Assembly (NCBI GenBank): GCA_003209425.1
Contig: QCRB01000010.1
Location: 1 to 39,253 of the forward strand
Direction of reading: 5' to 3'
Source of the DNA: Prochlorococcus sp. AG-459-E08
GTDB lineage: Bacteria > Cyanobacteriota > Cyanobacteriia > PCC-6307 > Cyanobiaceae
DNA: 39,253 bases
In this document: piece by piece, positions 1-9,026 of the stretch
Position numbering within the stretch: position 1 is the stretch's first letter
Layout of the letters: each line of letters begins with the position of its first letter
Program-made: the position numbers and the translations under genes
Notes under the pieces: generated by a model
Database searches by the model: none
What the model saw: the letters and a program-made list of their open reading frames with translations, nothing else
What the model was told of the DNA's origin: nothing

Positions 1-940
1 AAACCCTAAATTTTTTGTATCTTTCCTCAATCAATTCGTCTTCAGGCATTTGCAGTAAAGCATTAATGTGTCTCTCAATAGCCTCTTTTAGTGTATTGCC
101 AGCATCTAAAGGAGCCCAATTATTTCCACCAGAAGGTTCCGGTAATACCTCATCAATTATCCCCAATTTAAGTAAATCTTTACCTGTAATTTTTAGTGCT
201 GATGCAGCTTCTGGTGCCTTGGCAGCATCTCTCCACAAAATTGATGCACATGCTTCCGGACTAGCAACTGTGTAAACACTGTGTTCAAACATTAGTAACC
301 TATCGGCAACACCTATTCCAAGTGCACCTCCTGAACCTCCTTCCCCAATTACAGTAGCTACAATTGGGACTTTCAATCCAAACATCTCTCTAAGGTTTCT
401 TGCAATCGCTTCCCCTTGACCCTGTTCTTCAGCTTTTAAACCAGCATAAGCTCCAGGAGTATCAATAAATGTAAGAATTGGCAAAGAGAATCTATTTGCA
501 TGCTGCATTAATCTGAGAGCTTTTCTGTAACCTCCTGGTTTTGCCATGCCAAAGTTTCTTACTACATTTTCTTTTGTGTCTCTTCCTTTCTGATGCCCTA
601 ACATCAAAACTGGCTTATTATTTATCGAACCTATCCCCCCAATTAGTGCCATATCATCACCACCATTTCTGTCTCCATGCAATTCGATCCAGTCATCACA
701 AAACATTTGAACAAAGTCCAAAGTACTTGGTCTTTGAGGATGTCTAGCTACCTGAATCTTTTGAGCAGGGGTGAGAGATTTAAATATTTCTTCTCTTCTC
801 TTAGCAGCTAAGGTTTCAAGCTGTAGTAGCTGTTGACTAACATCTACCTCTGAATCTCGAGCTAATTCTTTAATTTGCTCTATCTGCTTCTCAAGTTCAA
901 CAAGAGGCTTTTCAAAGTCAAGGAGGTAACGTTTAGCCAT
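1..940 (-). CDS. accA: Acetyl-CoA carboxylase carboxyltransferase subunit alpha (3' end cut off)
   Basis: AccA is the alpha half of the carboxyltransferase of acetyl-CoA carboxylase. It moves the carboxyl group from biotin to acetyl-CoA, giving malonyl-CoA for fatty-acid synthesis. The ATG is at 938-940, with AGGAGG-like bases (921-926 on the plus strand) lying inside the gene and not serving as its ribosome site. The frame stays open for 313 codons to the window edge, so the C-terminus is missing. The translation starts [20 protein letters not shown] and contains the family's [22 protein letters not shown] and [10 protein letters not shown] segments, which build the CoA-binding and oxyanion-hole regions. 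Only 3 bases separate it from the aar stop upstream, so the two are probably co-transcribed. That arrangement couples malonyl-CoA supply with alkane formation and is known from other cyanobacteria. Identity is secure. Confidence 0.96.
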   Translation of the reverse strand, partial: MAKRYLLDFEKPLVELEKQIEQIKELARDSEVDVSQQLLQLETLAAKRREEIFKSLTPAQKIQVARHPQRPSTLDFVQMFCDDWIELHGDRNGGDDMALIGGIGSINNKPVLMLGHQKGRDTKENVVRNFGMAKPGGYRKALRLMQHANRFSLPILTFIDTPGAYAGLKAEEQGQGEAIARNLREMFGLKVPIVATVIGEGGSGGALGIGVADRLLMFEHSVYTVASPEACASILWRDAAKAPEAASALKITGKDLLKLGIIDEVLPEPSGGNNWAPLDAGNTLKEAIERHINALLQMPEDELIEERYKKFRV

Positions 941-943
941 AAT

Positions 944-1984
944 TTAGACAGTTAATACTTTAGGCTGCTTATCCAGTCCAATCGCAGAAAAACCATGTTT
1001 TAATGAAGCTGCTCCAATAAATTCCATCTTTTCAAGGGAAATGTTATTTCTTCCCCAACTAAAGTTTGTATGACACTTTTCAAATTCTAAAATCATGGCT
1101 TCTGCAAAGCAAGCAAACATCTCTCGCTGAGGGTTTTGCATTTCCGCAAGTTCCATCATATTCCAACCAATATCATTAAAAAACTCTACTATACCTCCTT
1201 TCAAAACATGAATATTTTCACCCTGAAATTTCTCATCAAGATTTTTAGGGTATCCACCATCAATCATTAAACATGGTTTTTTTAAGTTATCAGTATCAAT
1301 TTCAATAGTTTTAGGCATACTTGCAACCCATACAACAATATCTGCCTTAGGCAACGCCTCATCTAAACTTGTTATGGTGCCACCATCTAATTCTTTTTGT
1401 AACAGCGCTAATGGTTCTTGTTGTCTAGCTACCATAAGAAGTTCTGAAATCCCGGTTTTATTGATAAGCCACCTACAAACAGCACTACCAATATCACCTG
1501 TAGCACCAATTACAGCAACAGTTGCTTTTTTAAGGTCTATCCCTATTCGAGGGGCATTTATTTCTAGTTGCTTACAAATAACCCAAGCGGTGTGAGTATT
1601 ACCAGTAGTAAACCTTTCCCACTCTAGTGAAGTATTTCTAATTTGTTTATGCTGTAGAAGATTAAAATTCTCGAAAATAATAGAAGTAAATCCTCCTAAA
1701 GCGGTAATATTGATCCCTTTTTTCTGAGCTAGTTCCATAGCATTTAGGACTTTTCTTCTAGCGGTTTTAAACCTAGAAAGCATTTCAGGAACAAAGCAAG
1801 AATCTATGTAGGAACCTTCAATAGATATTCCAGTGGCACTTTTAACTTCTACATTCTCAACCAATTGAGGAGGAGCTGTACACCAAACATCTAAGTCGCC
1901 ATCTGCAATATGATCAAAACCTAGTAAAGAAGCTTTTCTTTTTGCATCTTCAAAACTAGTTGAGTGGCCTATTAACCCAAACAT
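944..1984 (-). CDS. aar: Long-chain fatty acyl-ACP reductase (aldehyde-forming)
   Basis: AAR reduces fatty acyl-ACP (or acyl-CoA) with NADPH to a fatty aldehyde, the first step of cyanobacterial alkane biosynthesis. The protein is 346 residues, close to the usual 340. It starts [10 protein letters not shown], as the family does. A Rossmann glycine motif GATGDIGSA is at 160-168. The MFACFAEAM block places the nucleophilic cysteine at residue 292, matching the catalytic Cys of the Synechococcus elongatus enzyme. The FTTGNTHTA segment (126-133) and the C-terminal NFSWGRN are also typical. The gene lies between ado upstream (107-base gap) and accA downstream (3-base gap), all leftward, the classical alkane locus. 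The ATG at 1982-1984 is the natural start. Confidence 0.97.
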   Translation of the reverse strand: MFGLIGHSTSFEDAKRKASLLGFDHIADGDLDVWCTAPPQLVENVEVKSATGISIEGSYIDSCFVPEMLSRFKTARRKVLNAMELAQKKGINITALGGFTSIIFENFNLLQHKQIRNTSLEWERFTTGNTHTAWVICKQLEINAPRIGIDLKKATVAVIGATGDIGSAVCRWLINKTGISELLMVARQQEPLALLQKELDGGTITSLDEALPKADIVVWVASMPKTIEIDTDNLKKPCLMIDGGYPKNLDEKFQGENIHVLKGGIVEFFNDIGWNMMELAEMQNPQREMFACFAEAMILEFEKCHTNFSWGRNNISLEKMEFIGAASLKHGFSAIGLDKQPKVLTV

Positions 1985-2091
1985 TTAAAATTTATTAATG
2001 ATTTCTATACGATGTTATGAAGAATAGCACAGAGATAACTACTTAAAAAGAAAGATTAATTATTAAAATCCCTAAATAATTAGAAATGTAA

Positions 2092-2847
2092 TTAGACGAT
2101 AGCTGCCATAGCCATTCTTGCAATTTCTCTATTATCTAAACCTATTTCCATCAATGTATCTTGATAAGCAATCATAAATTCTTCCATTAATTCTTCCCTG
2201 TCCATTGCTAAAACTGATGCGTCATCTGCTACTTCATCTAACATCTTTTTAATTAAGGGAAGGTTAACCTTATTAGCTTCCATTAATTCCTCTTTACAAG
2301 AAGATAAATTTTCTTTAAGCCACTCTTGACCATAATTTAAATGAAGATATTCATCTTTAACCACTCCCTCTGTTATTTTTTTTGCGAAAGGGTCTGCAAC
2401 TCTTATGTAGACGTTATAAGCAGAGATTGCAAATGCTTCGATTAAGATTGCTTGTATTAGAAGACATGTTGTTAAATTTCCTTTTTCAAGAGCAATTTGA
2501 AAATTACCATGTAATTTAGAAAAGAATTTTTTAGCAAATTCCATATCAGCTTTTACACCTAAATTTCTTCCACATGCAGTAAAGCCTTTTTTATGTTTCA
2601 TTTCCATTCTCGCCAATTTAGTTAACTCCTCTAACTCATTTGGGATTAAAGTTGCTATTGAAATGTAATTATCATGAGCCTCTTGCTCTCCCTCTATAAC
2701 AATTGCATTTATTCTGCTGTATGCATCCTTATAAGATTCCGTAGTAAAGTCGGGCAAATCTAAGGAAATCGAATCATTCGATTCTTCAATAGTTTTTTTA
2801 TTTGATTCTAGAGTTTGCATGTCAGTAATCTTTAGCTCATTATGCAT
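2092..2847 (-). CDS. ado: Aldehyde deformylating oxygenase
   Basis: ADO is a soluble di-iron enzyme that converts a Cn fatty aldehyde into the Cn-1 alkane plus formate, using O2 and external electrons. It takes the product of the adjacent aar. In numbering from the ATG at 2847, all six iron ligands of the ferritin-like fold are present: E54, E82 and H85 (EMKH), E137 (LIEAFAI), E166 and H169 (DEYLH). They match the ligand set of the P. marinus MIT9313 enzyme with a constant offset of 9. The protein is 251 residues from this start. A second ATG at 2818-2820 would give 242 residues beginning MQTLESNKK, closer to the common annotated form. A good -10 box at 2860-2865 leaves only a very short leader before the first ATG, so either start is possible. 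Function is secure; only the N-terminus is uncertain. Confidence 0.96.
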   Translation of the reverse strand: MHNELKITDMQTLESNKKTIEESNDSISLDLPDFTTESYKDAYSRINAIVIEGEQEAHDNYISIATLIPNELEELTKLARMEMKHKKGFTACGRNLGVKADMEFAKKFFSKLHGNFQIALEKGNLTTCLLIQAILIEAFAISAYNVYIRVADPFAKKITEGVVKDEYLHLNYGQEWLKENLSSCKEELMEANKVNLPLIKKMLDEVADDASVLAMDREELMEEFMIAYQDTLMEIGLDNREIARMAMAAIV

Positions 2848-2859
2848 GAATATTACACG

Positions 2860-2865
2860 ATTATA
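2860..2865 (-). promoter_or_regulatory. Probable -10 element of the ado promoter
   Basis: Read on the minus strand, a perfect TATAAT lies 12 bases before the first ado ATG (2847). No good TTGACA-like box lies 16-18 bases upstream, which is common for promoters of this lineage. Transcription would start near 2852-2854. That leaves a leader of about 6 bases to the first ATG or about 33 bases to the second ATG at 2820. Neither ATG has a clear Shine-Dalgarno sequence. Confidence 0.5.
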
Positions 2866-2931
2866 GAGAATTTATTTAAATATCATGAAAATAGTTTCAA
2901 TTGTTAAGTCACATTTATTACTTAAACTTAT

Positions 2932-3726
2932 TTAAGAATTGTTTGGCCAATCTGATTGCATAAGATTCATAATCAATTTGAACCAATGATTAATCAATAA
3001 TTCCTTTAAATTTCTTCCTAACAACTCATTTGATCCTCTGCTATCCCCTATAACACCTGATTTACTGAAGTCGTCAGTAAGCCAAGCAGTGGGCGCATTG
3101 CCCTCAAGACTCCAACCTTCAGGAATATGTCCTTTAATCACTTCATTTGGGCGTTTATCACCTACTAATTCTGGTTTTAAAGCGAGCATCAAACTTGTTT
3201 CAGCTAATGAAGCATGTAACCCATCCTCGATCTCAGTTTTTGTTAACAATTCACTCAATCCATTAACACCACTCCATAAGAAACAAGGGAAAACTGCCAT
3301 CCCTGGTGCAAAACTTCTTAGCTCTCTTGCAGCTGTATTTAGTAGTGAAATTTGACCTCCATGTCCATTAATTAATATCAATCTTTTAAAACCCATTTCA
3401 GATAATTGACCTCCGACTTCCTTAATCATTGAGGTCATTAAATTTGAGGAAAGTGAAATTGTCCCGGCAAAACTCTTATGTTCTGGAGAAAAACCAATAT
3501 ATTGAGTTGGAAGTTTTTTTAATGGAATATCGGCAGAGAATAATTTTAAAACTTCGCTAATAATTTCATCAACAAAAATACTGTCTGTAGCAAGAGGCAA
3601 ATGCGGCCCATGTTGCTCAACAGCACCAAATGGCCAAATCACTGTAGATCTTTTGTTTTTTGCAATACTCTCAATTTCTTGCCAATTTAAATATTCAAAT
3701 TTATTAGGTATTGGTTTAAAGTTCAT
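2932..3726 (-). CDS. Creatininase-family metal-dependent amidohydrolase
   Basis: The 264-residue product belongs to the creatininase (creatinine amidohydrolase) family, metal-dependent enzymes that open or cleave amide bonds. Visible motifs are WPFGAVEQHGPHLPLATD (31-48), carrying the expected ligands E37, H39 and D48; NGHGGQ (120-125), carrying H122; and HASLAETS (171-178), carrying E176. The NGHGG form is that of the wider family (as in MftE and FAPy deformylase types), not of true creatininase, so the substrate cannot be called. The gene is the most upstream of the leftward run that includes ado, but an 84-base gap and the ado -10 box suggest separate transcription. ATG at 3724-3726. Family is sure; substrate unknown. 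Confidence 0.85.
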   Translation of the reverse strand: MNFKPIPNKFEYLNWQEIESIAKNKRSTVIWPFGAVEQHGPHLPLATDSIFVDEIISEVLKLFSADIPLKKLPTQYIGFSPEHKSFAGTISLSSNLMTSMIKEVGGQLSEMGFKRLILINGHGGQISLLNTAARELRSFAPGMAVFPCFLWSGVNGLSELLTKTEIEDGLHASLAETSLMLALKPELVGDKRPNEVIKGHIPEGWSLEGNAPTAWLTDDFSKSGVIGDSRGSNELLGRNLKELLINHWFKLIMNLMQSDWPNNS

Positions 3727-3792
3727 TAATTTTAATTTTGAGTACTAACATTTAGAGTATGTTAATAATTAATTATTCTTATTTTACCTACA

Positions 3793-4995
3793 ATGGGAGT
3801 CAGTAATAAAAATGCCCAAGATAATATCCAACCAAAGGGCAATAAAAAACCTCTTCAGGTACTTCACATAAGCAAGAAAGATACTCAAAAAAAATCTCAA
3901 GTAATAGATAATGAGCAAACTAATTCGCAAGAAAAAATTAAAAAAGAAAATATCGTAATCAAACCTCAAATCATTAAAGATGATTCAAAAAAAGAAATTG
4001 AGGTCAGCAATGAAAACACTAAAGATTTTGATATTTCTCAAAAAGACTTAAATAGACCCCTTAATTTTTCTGAGCAAAACACAGATTTTCAATTAGAAAG
4101 AACAGTTGATGAATTCGATTTTGATGAAAGTGCTTTTTTGGAGGCTTTAAATGAAAATGAGCCAATTGGGGCTACAGGAGAAACAATTTCAGGTAAGGTT
4201 ATAGCAATCGAAAGTGATGGACTATATGTTGACATTGGTGGGAAAGCACCTGGTTATATGCCCAAAAAAGAATGTGGTTTGGGTGTCATAACAAACTTTA
4301 AAGAAAAATTTTCTATAGGCCTTGAAATGGAAGTTTTGGTTATCAAAGAACAAAATGCTGATGGGATGGTAACAGTGAGTGCTCGGGCATTAATTCTTAG
4401 GCAAAGTTGGGAAAAAGTATCAAGTTCCGCAAAAAATGGAGAATTAATTAACGTTTTAATTAATGGCTTTAACAGAGGAGGGCTAACGTGTGATGTAGAT
4501 GGATTAAGAGGATTCATCCCAAGATCCCAACTTGAAGATGGGCAAGACTATCAATCTTTTGTTGGCAAAACTCTAAAAGTAGCGTTTCTAGAAGTGAATC
4601 CAGAATCCAGAAAATTGGTACTCTCTGAAAAGAAAGCATCATTAGTCTCTAAACTTACAAGTCTAGAATTGGGTCAATTAATTGAAGGAGAAGTTTTAGC
4701 AGTAAAACCATATGGCTTCTTTATTGATTTAGGTGGAGCTAGTGGACTTCTTCATCAATCCTCACTTACAAGTGGATCAATTCGTTCTTTACGAGAAATT
4801 TTTAGAGAAGGCGAAATTATAAAAGCTTTAATATCTGAAATTGACCTTGAAAAAGGGCGCATTGGTCTAAATACAGCGCTCTTAGAGAACTCTGCGGGAG
4901 AATTAATTATTGATAAGCAAAAAGTTATGCAAGAAGCTGCAGAAAGAGCACTTAAAACTAAAGCACTCTTCGATAAAAAAGAAAAAGATAAATGA
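3793..4995 (+). CDS. S1-domain RNA-binding protein, ribosomal protein S1 homolog
   Basis: This 400-residue protein has three S1 (OB-fold) repeats: about 128-200 (GETISGKVIAIESDGLYVDI), 214-285 (a more divergent copy ending at NPESRKLVLSE) and 292-364 (GQLIEGEVLAVKPYGFFIDL). Before them is a 125-residue hydrophilic segment rich in Lys, Gln, Asn and Glu, probably disordered. Cyanobacteria carry a main S1 plus a second S1-type protein, often annotated as S1 homolog B (rps1b/nbp1). This gene fits the second type better because of the long low-complexity N-terminus. S1 proteins bind mRNA and help translation initiation, which matters in a genome where many genes lack Shine-Dalgarno sequences. The stop overlaps the next ATG (ATGA), so Tab2 is translationally coupled. 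Homolog choice is inference. Confidence 0.85.
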   Translation: MGVSNKNAQDNIQPKGNKKPLQVLHISKKDTQKKSQVIDNEQTNSQEKIKKENIVIKPQIIKDDSKKEIEVSNENTKDFDISQKDLNRPLNFSEQNTDFQLERTVDEFDFDESAFLEALNENEPIGATGETISGKVIAIESDGLYVDIGGKAPGYMPKKECGLGVITNFKEKFSIGLEMEVLVIKEQNADGMVTVSARALILRQSWEKVSSSAKNGELINVLINGFNRGGLTCDVDGLRGFIPRSQLEDGQDYQSFVGKTLKVAFLEVNPESRKLVLSEKKASLVSKLTSLELGQLIEGEVLAVKPYGFFIDLGGASGLLHQSSLTSGSIRSLREIFREGEIIKALISEIDLEKGRIGLNTALLENSAGELIIDKQKVMQEAAERALKTKALFDKKEKDK

Positions 4996-5897
4996 ATATT
5001 AATAATAAAACAGAACAAAGTCTTGAATTAATAATTTCAGATTGGGAATTAGACTTTTACTCAAGACCAATTATTGAATCAAATGGAAAAAAAAGGTGGG
5101 AGCTAATTATTTGCTCTACAAGAAACTCTAAGACAGAAGATATTTTTCTTTGGAATAAAAAATGCCCTGCCAATGAAGTTAATTCCATATGGCTTACAAA
5201 GGCACTAAATGAAGCAATTAATGACGCAAAAAAAGAAGGGTGGGCTAAACCTCCGATAGTTAGATTCTGGAGATCATCAATGAAATCGATCATTAAGAAA
5301 TCACTGGAAGCCACAAGTATTGAGGCTCTTGTTAGTCGAAGAACTTACGATTTGTTAGATAGAATCGAATTTCTTGAAAAAAAGATTTATCCAAAGGAAA
5401 AAGGTTATGTAAGAGGTGTATTAGCTCCTACTTTTACATCTAAAATGGAAAGCCCTCCTCAACCTCTACCAGAAGCAGTAAGGGGTGATGCTTTAACTAT
5501 CTCTGAAATATCCATTGGCGAACTAAAATCAGCAGAAAATTGGCCTATGGAATTTGGAGATATTTTCCCAATTCAAGAAGATTTAGATGATAATTACTTA
5601 GTTCCAGGATTAAGACTTTTTAGCAAAGATAGATCTTTAGCACTTTCTGCATGGTTCAGTTGTTTAGAACCTGTTAAATTATTCATCAATAAGAACCAAC
5701 TCATACTTGAAGCTTCAGAAGACGATAAGTGGCTGGTAACTGATTTACCAGAAAAAGATGCAAACATTTTGAATACAAAGTTTTTAGAGAATAAAAAAAA
5801 TTCTTTTGGTTATCAATTTATTTCCATACAGTCAACGCCATACATCGAAAAATTTGCAGGATTCTGGATCTTGAGAGATATTGAATTAATTTCATAA
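4992..5897 (+). CDS. Tab2/Atab2 family RNA-binding protein (DUF1092)
   Basis: The product (301 residues) matches the Tab2/Atab2 family, known from Chlamydomonas Tab2 and Arabidopsis ATAB2, which bind photosystem mRNAs (psaB in the alga) and promote their translation. Diagnostic are the N-terminal WELDFYSRPI with KRWELIIC shortly after, the central VRFWRSSMKSIIKKS, RTYDLLDRIEFLEK and YPKEKGYVRGVLAP, and the C-terminal AGFWILRDIEL. There is no signal peptide or membrane segment, so it should be cytosolic. It overlaps the stop of the S1-domain gene by four bases (ATGA). Two RNA-binding translation factors made from one transcript suggest a common role in translating photosynthesis messages; that link is inference. 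Family assignment is firm. Confidence 0.88.
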   Translation: MNINNKTEQSLELIISDWELDFYSRPIIESNGKKRWELIICSTRNSKTEDIFLWNKKCPANEVNSIWLTKALNEAINDAKKEGWAKPPIVRFWRSSMKSIIKKSLEATSIEALVSRRTYDLLDRIEFLEKKIYPKEKGYVRGVLAPTFTSKMESPPQPLPEAVRGDALTISEISIGELKSAENWPMEFGDIFPIQEDLDDNYLVPGLRLFSKDRSLALSAWFSCLEPVKLFINKNQLILEASEDDKWLVTDLPEKDANILNTKFLENKKNSFGYQFISIQSTPYIEKFAGFWILRDIELIS

Positions 5898-5919
5898 ATT
5901 CAGTTTAGGAGCAGGTACT

Positions 5920-6702
5920 ATTCCATACAAAGAAATATATTTCTCTAAAACTGAAATTTTTATTCAAAACAAAAAATTTGAGTATTATTCATCACCTATC
6001 CTTAGTCAAAATAATTTCAAACATGCATATTTTACGAAGTCAAGCTCTGAGAAGTTCCTTCAATTATTAGGGAATCACTTTAATGAAAATTACATAAATT
6101 GTGTTTCTAATCAAATTCACAGTAATGTAATAGTGTTTGGATCTCGTTTGGAAAAAGGGCTTAAGACTGATGCAGATGGTCTTGTTGGGAATAAATGCAA
6201 TCAAAACTTATGGGTTTACACAGCTGATTGTATGCCAATATTTTTTGCAGATAAAAGGACAAGAAATGTAGCAACCTTGCATTGTGGAAGAAAAGGTTTA
6301 GAAAAAAAAATAATAAAAAATCTGGTTAAAATTTTCGATAATTTGGGGACATCTAGAGATAACTTACTTGTTGCAATAGGACCAGCGATTTCGAAGGAAC
6401 ATTATCTAGTTGATAATATGACACTCAAAGAATTTTATAGAAAGGCCGAAAACAAAAATATAACGGTCAATTTGATTAAAGCTGAAAAAGATCTTTTTTT
6501 TAATGATTCAAATCACTTCAAAGAGCAAAACTTAAATCAACTTGATCTTAAAAGATGTGCCTATAAACAACTCTTAAATGAGAACATCCCTAATAAAAAT
6601 ATAGATATCTCAAATTTATGCACATACAAATTAAAAAATGAATTTAATTCCTGGAGAAGGAGCAAAACATTCTCGAGACAATGGAATTTTATTTGCTCAT
6701 AG
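5920..6702 (+). CDS. YfiH-family (DUF152/laccase-domain) protein with a probable ATT start
   Basis: YfiH/PgeF proteins were first called polyphenol oxidases or laccases. Bacterial members act on purine nucleosides or edit peptidoglycan precursors. Expected residues are present: QIHSN (first His), TADCMPI (Cys) and LHCGRKG (second His, replacing the usual HAGWRG). The frame is open from the stop at 5887-5889. No in-frame ATG lies before the first two motifs. The nearest standard start, GTG at 6133, gives 189 residues and removes the conserved HAYFTK and QIH segments. ATT at 5920, preceded by AGGAG-like bases at 5907-5911, gives 260 residues, the family's usual length. I therefore place the start there. 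The gene begins 22 bases after the Tab2 stop and is probably in the same operon. Family is good; substrate unknown; start is inferred. Confidence 0.75.
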   Translation: MPYKEIYFSKTEIFIQNKKFEYYSSPILSQNNFKHAYFTKSSSEKFLQLLGNHFNENYINCVSNQIHSNVIVFGSRLEKGLKTDADGLVGNKCNQNLWVYTADCMPIFFADKRTRNVATLHCGRKGLEKKIIKNLVKIFDNLGTSRDNLLVAIGPAISKEHYLVDNMTLKEFYRKAENKNITVNLIKAEKDLFFNDSNHFKEQNLNQLDLKRCAYKQLLNENIPNKNIDISNLCTYKLKNEFNSWRRSKTFSRQWNFICS

Positions 6703-6708
6703 ACATAG

Positions 6709-7059
6709 TTAACTTGTACAAATTTCACTAGTTAAGTCTTTAGCGACTAATAATTCGGTCATCTCCTTCGTCCCTTTAATATTGAACACTTTGGCTAACA
6801 AAACATTCTCTTTAAAACCAAAAGGTTTTATTTTCACTTTGCTTCCTCTTGGGAATTCACTTTTAAGTAAATTAGTTGCTTCAAGCTCATCATTTCCATT
6901 TACATCTACACACAATAATTCAATCGTTAAATTTCTATTTTGATCCCCCACTAAAATAGTATTTGAACTTTTAATTTGAAGAATTTCAGCTGAGTTAACT
7001 ATTACAGGATTAAAAACAATCAAGCAGATTACAATAAAAATTTTTGATAATTTTTTCAA
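6709..7059 (-). CDS. Exported small protein with degenerate SNase-like fold
   Basis: The 116-residue product has an N-terminal signal sequence (KK followed by a hydrophobic run, about 5-22) with a likely cut after VNSA at residue 24. The remaining about 92 residues follow the order of a staphylococcal-nuclease (thermonuclease) OB fold: a TILV strand, IELLCVDV where active enzymes have a fRLxxIDxPE-type segment, an EATNLLKSEF helix, GSKVKIKP, then LLAKVFN and ELLVAKDL near the end. The catalytic Arg of the first segment is Glu here, the Glu after the DxP is missing, and the second catalytic Arg before LAKVF is absent. It is probably not a nuclease. The start is TTG at 7057-7059, with no in-frame ATG upstream. 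It converges on yfiH with a 6-base gap. The fold call is by eye. Confidence 0.6.
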   Translation of the reverse strand: MKKLSKIFIVICLIVFNPVIVNSAEILQIKSSNTILVGDQNRNLTIELLCVDVNGNDELEATNLLKSEFPRGSKVKIKPFGFKENVLLAKVFNIKGTKEMTELLVAKDLTSEICTS

Positions 7060-7126
7060 TTCAGAAATATCTAAGTTTTTAAGTTATCTTAAAGTTAATT
7101 TTTTAAAATAACGAATTTTAAAAAGA

Positions 7127-8890
7127 TTATTCTTCACAATTAACATATCCAACCATTTGAGCATTACTTTTACCGGGAGGTACCATTGGATAACAATTTT
7201 CACCTCTTCTAACAAGAACATTGATCAAAGTAGGTCCGTCATGATCAAAGGCATGTTGCAATTCATTTTTTAACTGTTTTCTATCAGAAATTAGGTATCC
7301 CTTAACTCCAAAAGACTCAGCAAGTTTTACAAAATCAGGTTCACCACAACTCATGTCCGATGAGGAATACCTTTCATTGTAGAAACTTTCCTGCCATTGC
7401 CTTACCATTCCTTGCCAGCGATTATTAATGATGATCAACTTTACATTTAAACCATATTGGGACAAAGTTCCTAATTCTTGAATATTCATTAAAACGCTTG
7501 CATCTCCTGCTATGCAAATTACATCTGAATTAGGTAAGGCTGCCTTCACTCCAATTGCGGCTGGCAATCCAAAGCCCATTGTTCCTAAGCCTGCACTACT
7601 AATCCATTTTCTTGGAGAATTCCTAAGATATTGAGCAGCCCACATCTGATGCTGTCCAACGTCTGTAGTTACATAAGCTTCTGGTGAAAGTTCCCTAACT
7701 TTTAAAAGAACTTCTTGAGGATAAATTTCTCCTTCTTCAGGCGGTTCATACAAAGGGTGTTTATTTTTCCAAAAATCTATTTTTTCTAACCAGTTTTTTG
7801 TCTTAAAAGCAAATTTGTTATTTAGAGAGTTTTCATTAATTTTGCCAACTGCTTTTGAAACGTCAGAGACAATTGCAACTTCTACTCGTCTATTTTTATT
7901 AACTTCAGCTGGATCAATATCTATATGAATGACTTTTGCATTAGGAGCAAAAGTATCTAATTTTCCTGTCACCCTATCGTCAAATCTAGCTCCAATAGCT
8001 ACTAAGAGATCACATTCCGTCACTGCAAAGTTTGCATAAGCGGTTCCGTGCATACCCAACATCCCAACTGATAAGTTATTTTTTTCATCAAACGCACCCT
8101 TCCCCATCAAGGTAGTAGTTACTGGTATTTGAAAATTATTCGCCAAAGTTCTTATTTCATCATGGGCGCCTGAAGATATTGCACCACCACCAACATAAAG
8201 AAGAGGTCTTTCAGACTCCTCTATTAATTTAATCGCTTTTTTAATGTCACAATCATTTATATCTCCATTCCTTTTAAATCCCTTAGGAATAATCTCACCG
8301 GGTGAAACTCTTTTATAATTAAAGAATTCTTGACCTACATCCTTGGGAATATCAATTAAAACAGGGCCAGGTCTACCAGAAGAGGCAATAAAAAAAGCTT
8401 CTGAAACTACTTTTGCGATATCGGAAGGATCTCTTATTACCCAAGAATGTTTAACTATTGGAAGAGTAATCCCAAAAATATCAGTTTCTTGGAAGGCATC
8501 AGTCCCAATAGCAGGTCTTGGAACTTGACCTGTAACAACTACAAGAGGGACTGAATCCATTTGAGCAGTTGCAATTCCAGTAACCAAATTTGTTGCCCCT
8601 GGACCTGAGGTCCCAAAACATACTCCTACTTCACCTGTAGATCTTGCATATCCATCAGCCGCATGAGAACCTCCTTGTTCATGTCTCACCATATAGTGCT
8701 TTAACCAACCATCTTGTTCTGCCTTATGAACTGCGTCATATATTGGTAGTATTGCTCCTCCTGGATATCCAAATATAACCTTTACGCCATGAATTTTTAA
8801 AGAATCCATTAGTGCATCTGCCCCAGTTATCCAAACTGGGGTTTCATTTTTTGAACTACCCTTTGAAAAGGATCTCGAAGTAAGAGTCAC
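7127..8890 (-). CDS. ilvB: Acetolactate synthase large (catalytic) subunit
   Basis: Acetolactate synthase condenses two pyruvates (or pyruvate and 2-oxobutyrate) as the first common step of valine, leucine and isoleucine synthesis. The protein has 587 residues and all three domains of thiamine-diphosphate enzymes. The N-terminal domain carries [13 protein letters not shown] and [16 protein letters not shown] (the Glu activates the cofactor). A central FAD-binding domain follows. The C-terminal domain has [16 protein letters not shown] and the ThDP/Mg motif starting GDASVLMN. The start codon is GTG at 8888-8890, giving MTLTSRSF; the first 20 residues are not conserved domain. It stands alone between the SNase-fold gene and hemH, separated by 67 and 136 bases. 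The regulatory small subunit ilvN is not in the window. Confidence 0.96.
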   Translation of the reverse strand: MTLTSRSFSKGSSKNETPVWITGADALMDSLKIHGVKVIFGYPGGAILPIYDAVHKAEQDGWLKHYMVRHEQGGSHAADGYARSTGEVGVCFGTSGPGATNLVTGIATAQMDSVPLVVVTGQVPRPAIGTDAFQETDIFGITLPIVKHSWVIRDPSDIAKVVSEAFFIASSGRPGPVLIDIPKDVGQEFFNYKRVSPGEIIPKGFKRNGDINDCDIKKAIKLIEESERPLLYVGGGAISSGAHDEIRTLANNFQIPVTTTLMGKGAFDEKNNLSVGMLGMHGTAYANFAVTECDLLVAIGARFDDRVTGKLDTFAPNAKVIHIDIDPAEVNKNRRVEVAIVSDVSKAVGKINENSLNNKFAFKTKNWLEKIDFWKNKHPLYEPPEEGEIYPQEVLLKVRELSPEAYVTTDVGQHQMWAAQYLRNSPRKWISSAGLGTMGFGLPAAIGVKAALPNSDVICIAGDASVLMNIQELGTLSQYGLNVKLIIINNRWQGMVRQWQESFYNERYSSSDMSCGEPDFVKLAESFGVKGYLISDRKQLKNELQHAFDHDGPTLINVLVRRGENCYPMVPPGKSNAQMVGYVNCEE

Positions 8891-9026
8891 TAAAGAAATT
8901 CAATAATTACTATAAATATTAAACTTAATCAAAAACTTTTGCCTCATTTAGAAATGTAATGTCAGAATTGTATTCAAAAATCTTTCTATAAATTCAAAGT
9001 TTTTAAGAAAAATTATAAATTAATCT

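Noticed and set aside
541-747. 68-residue plus-strand ORF opposite accA
   Set aside because: It is antisense to a highly conserved part of AccA and has no ribosome site.
3784-3969. 61-residue minus-strand hydrophobic ORF opposite the S1-domain gene
   Set aside because: It is antisense to the AT-rich low-complexity N-terminus of the S1 gene; Phe/Ile/Tyr-rich composition is what the reverse strand of a Lys-rich gene gives.
6133-6702. GTG at 6133 as the start of the YfiH-family gene
   Set aside because: It would drop about 70 conserved residues, including the first metal-site His; the longer frame with ATT fits the family's length.
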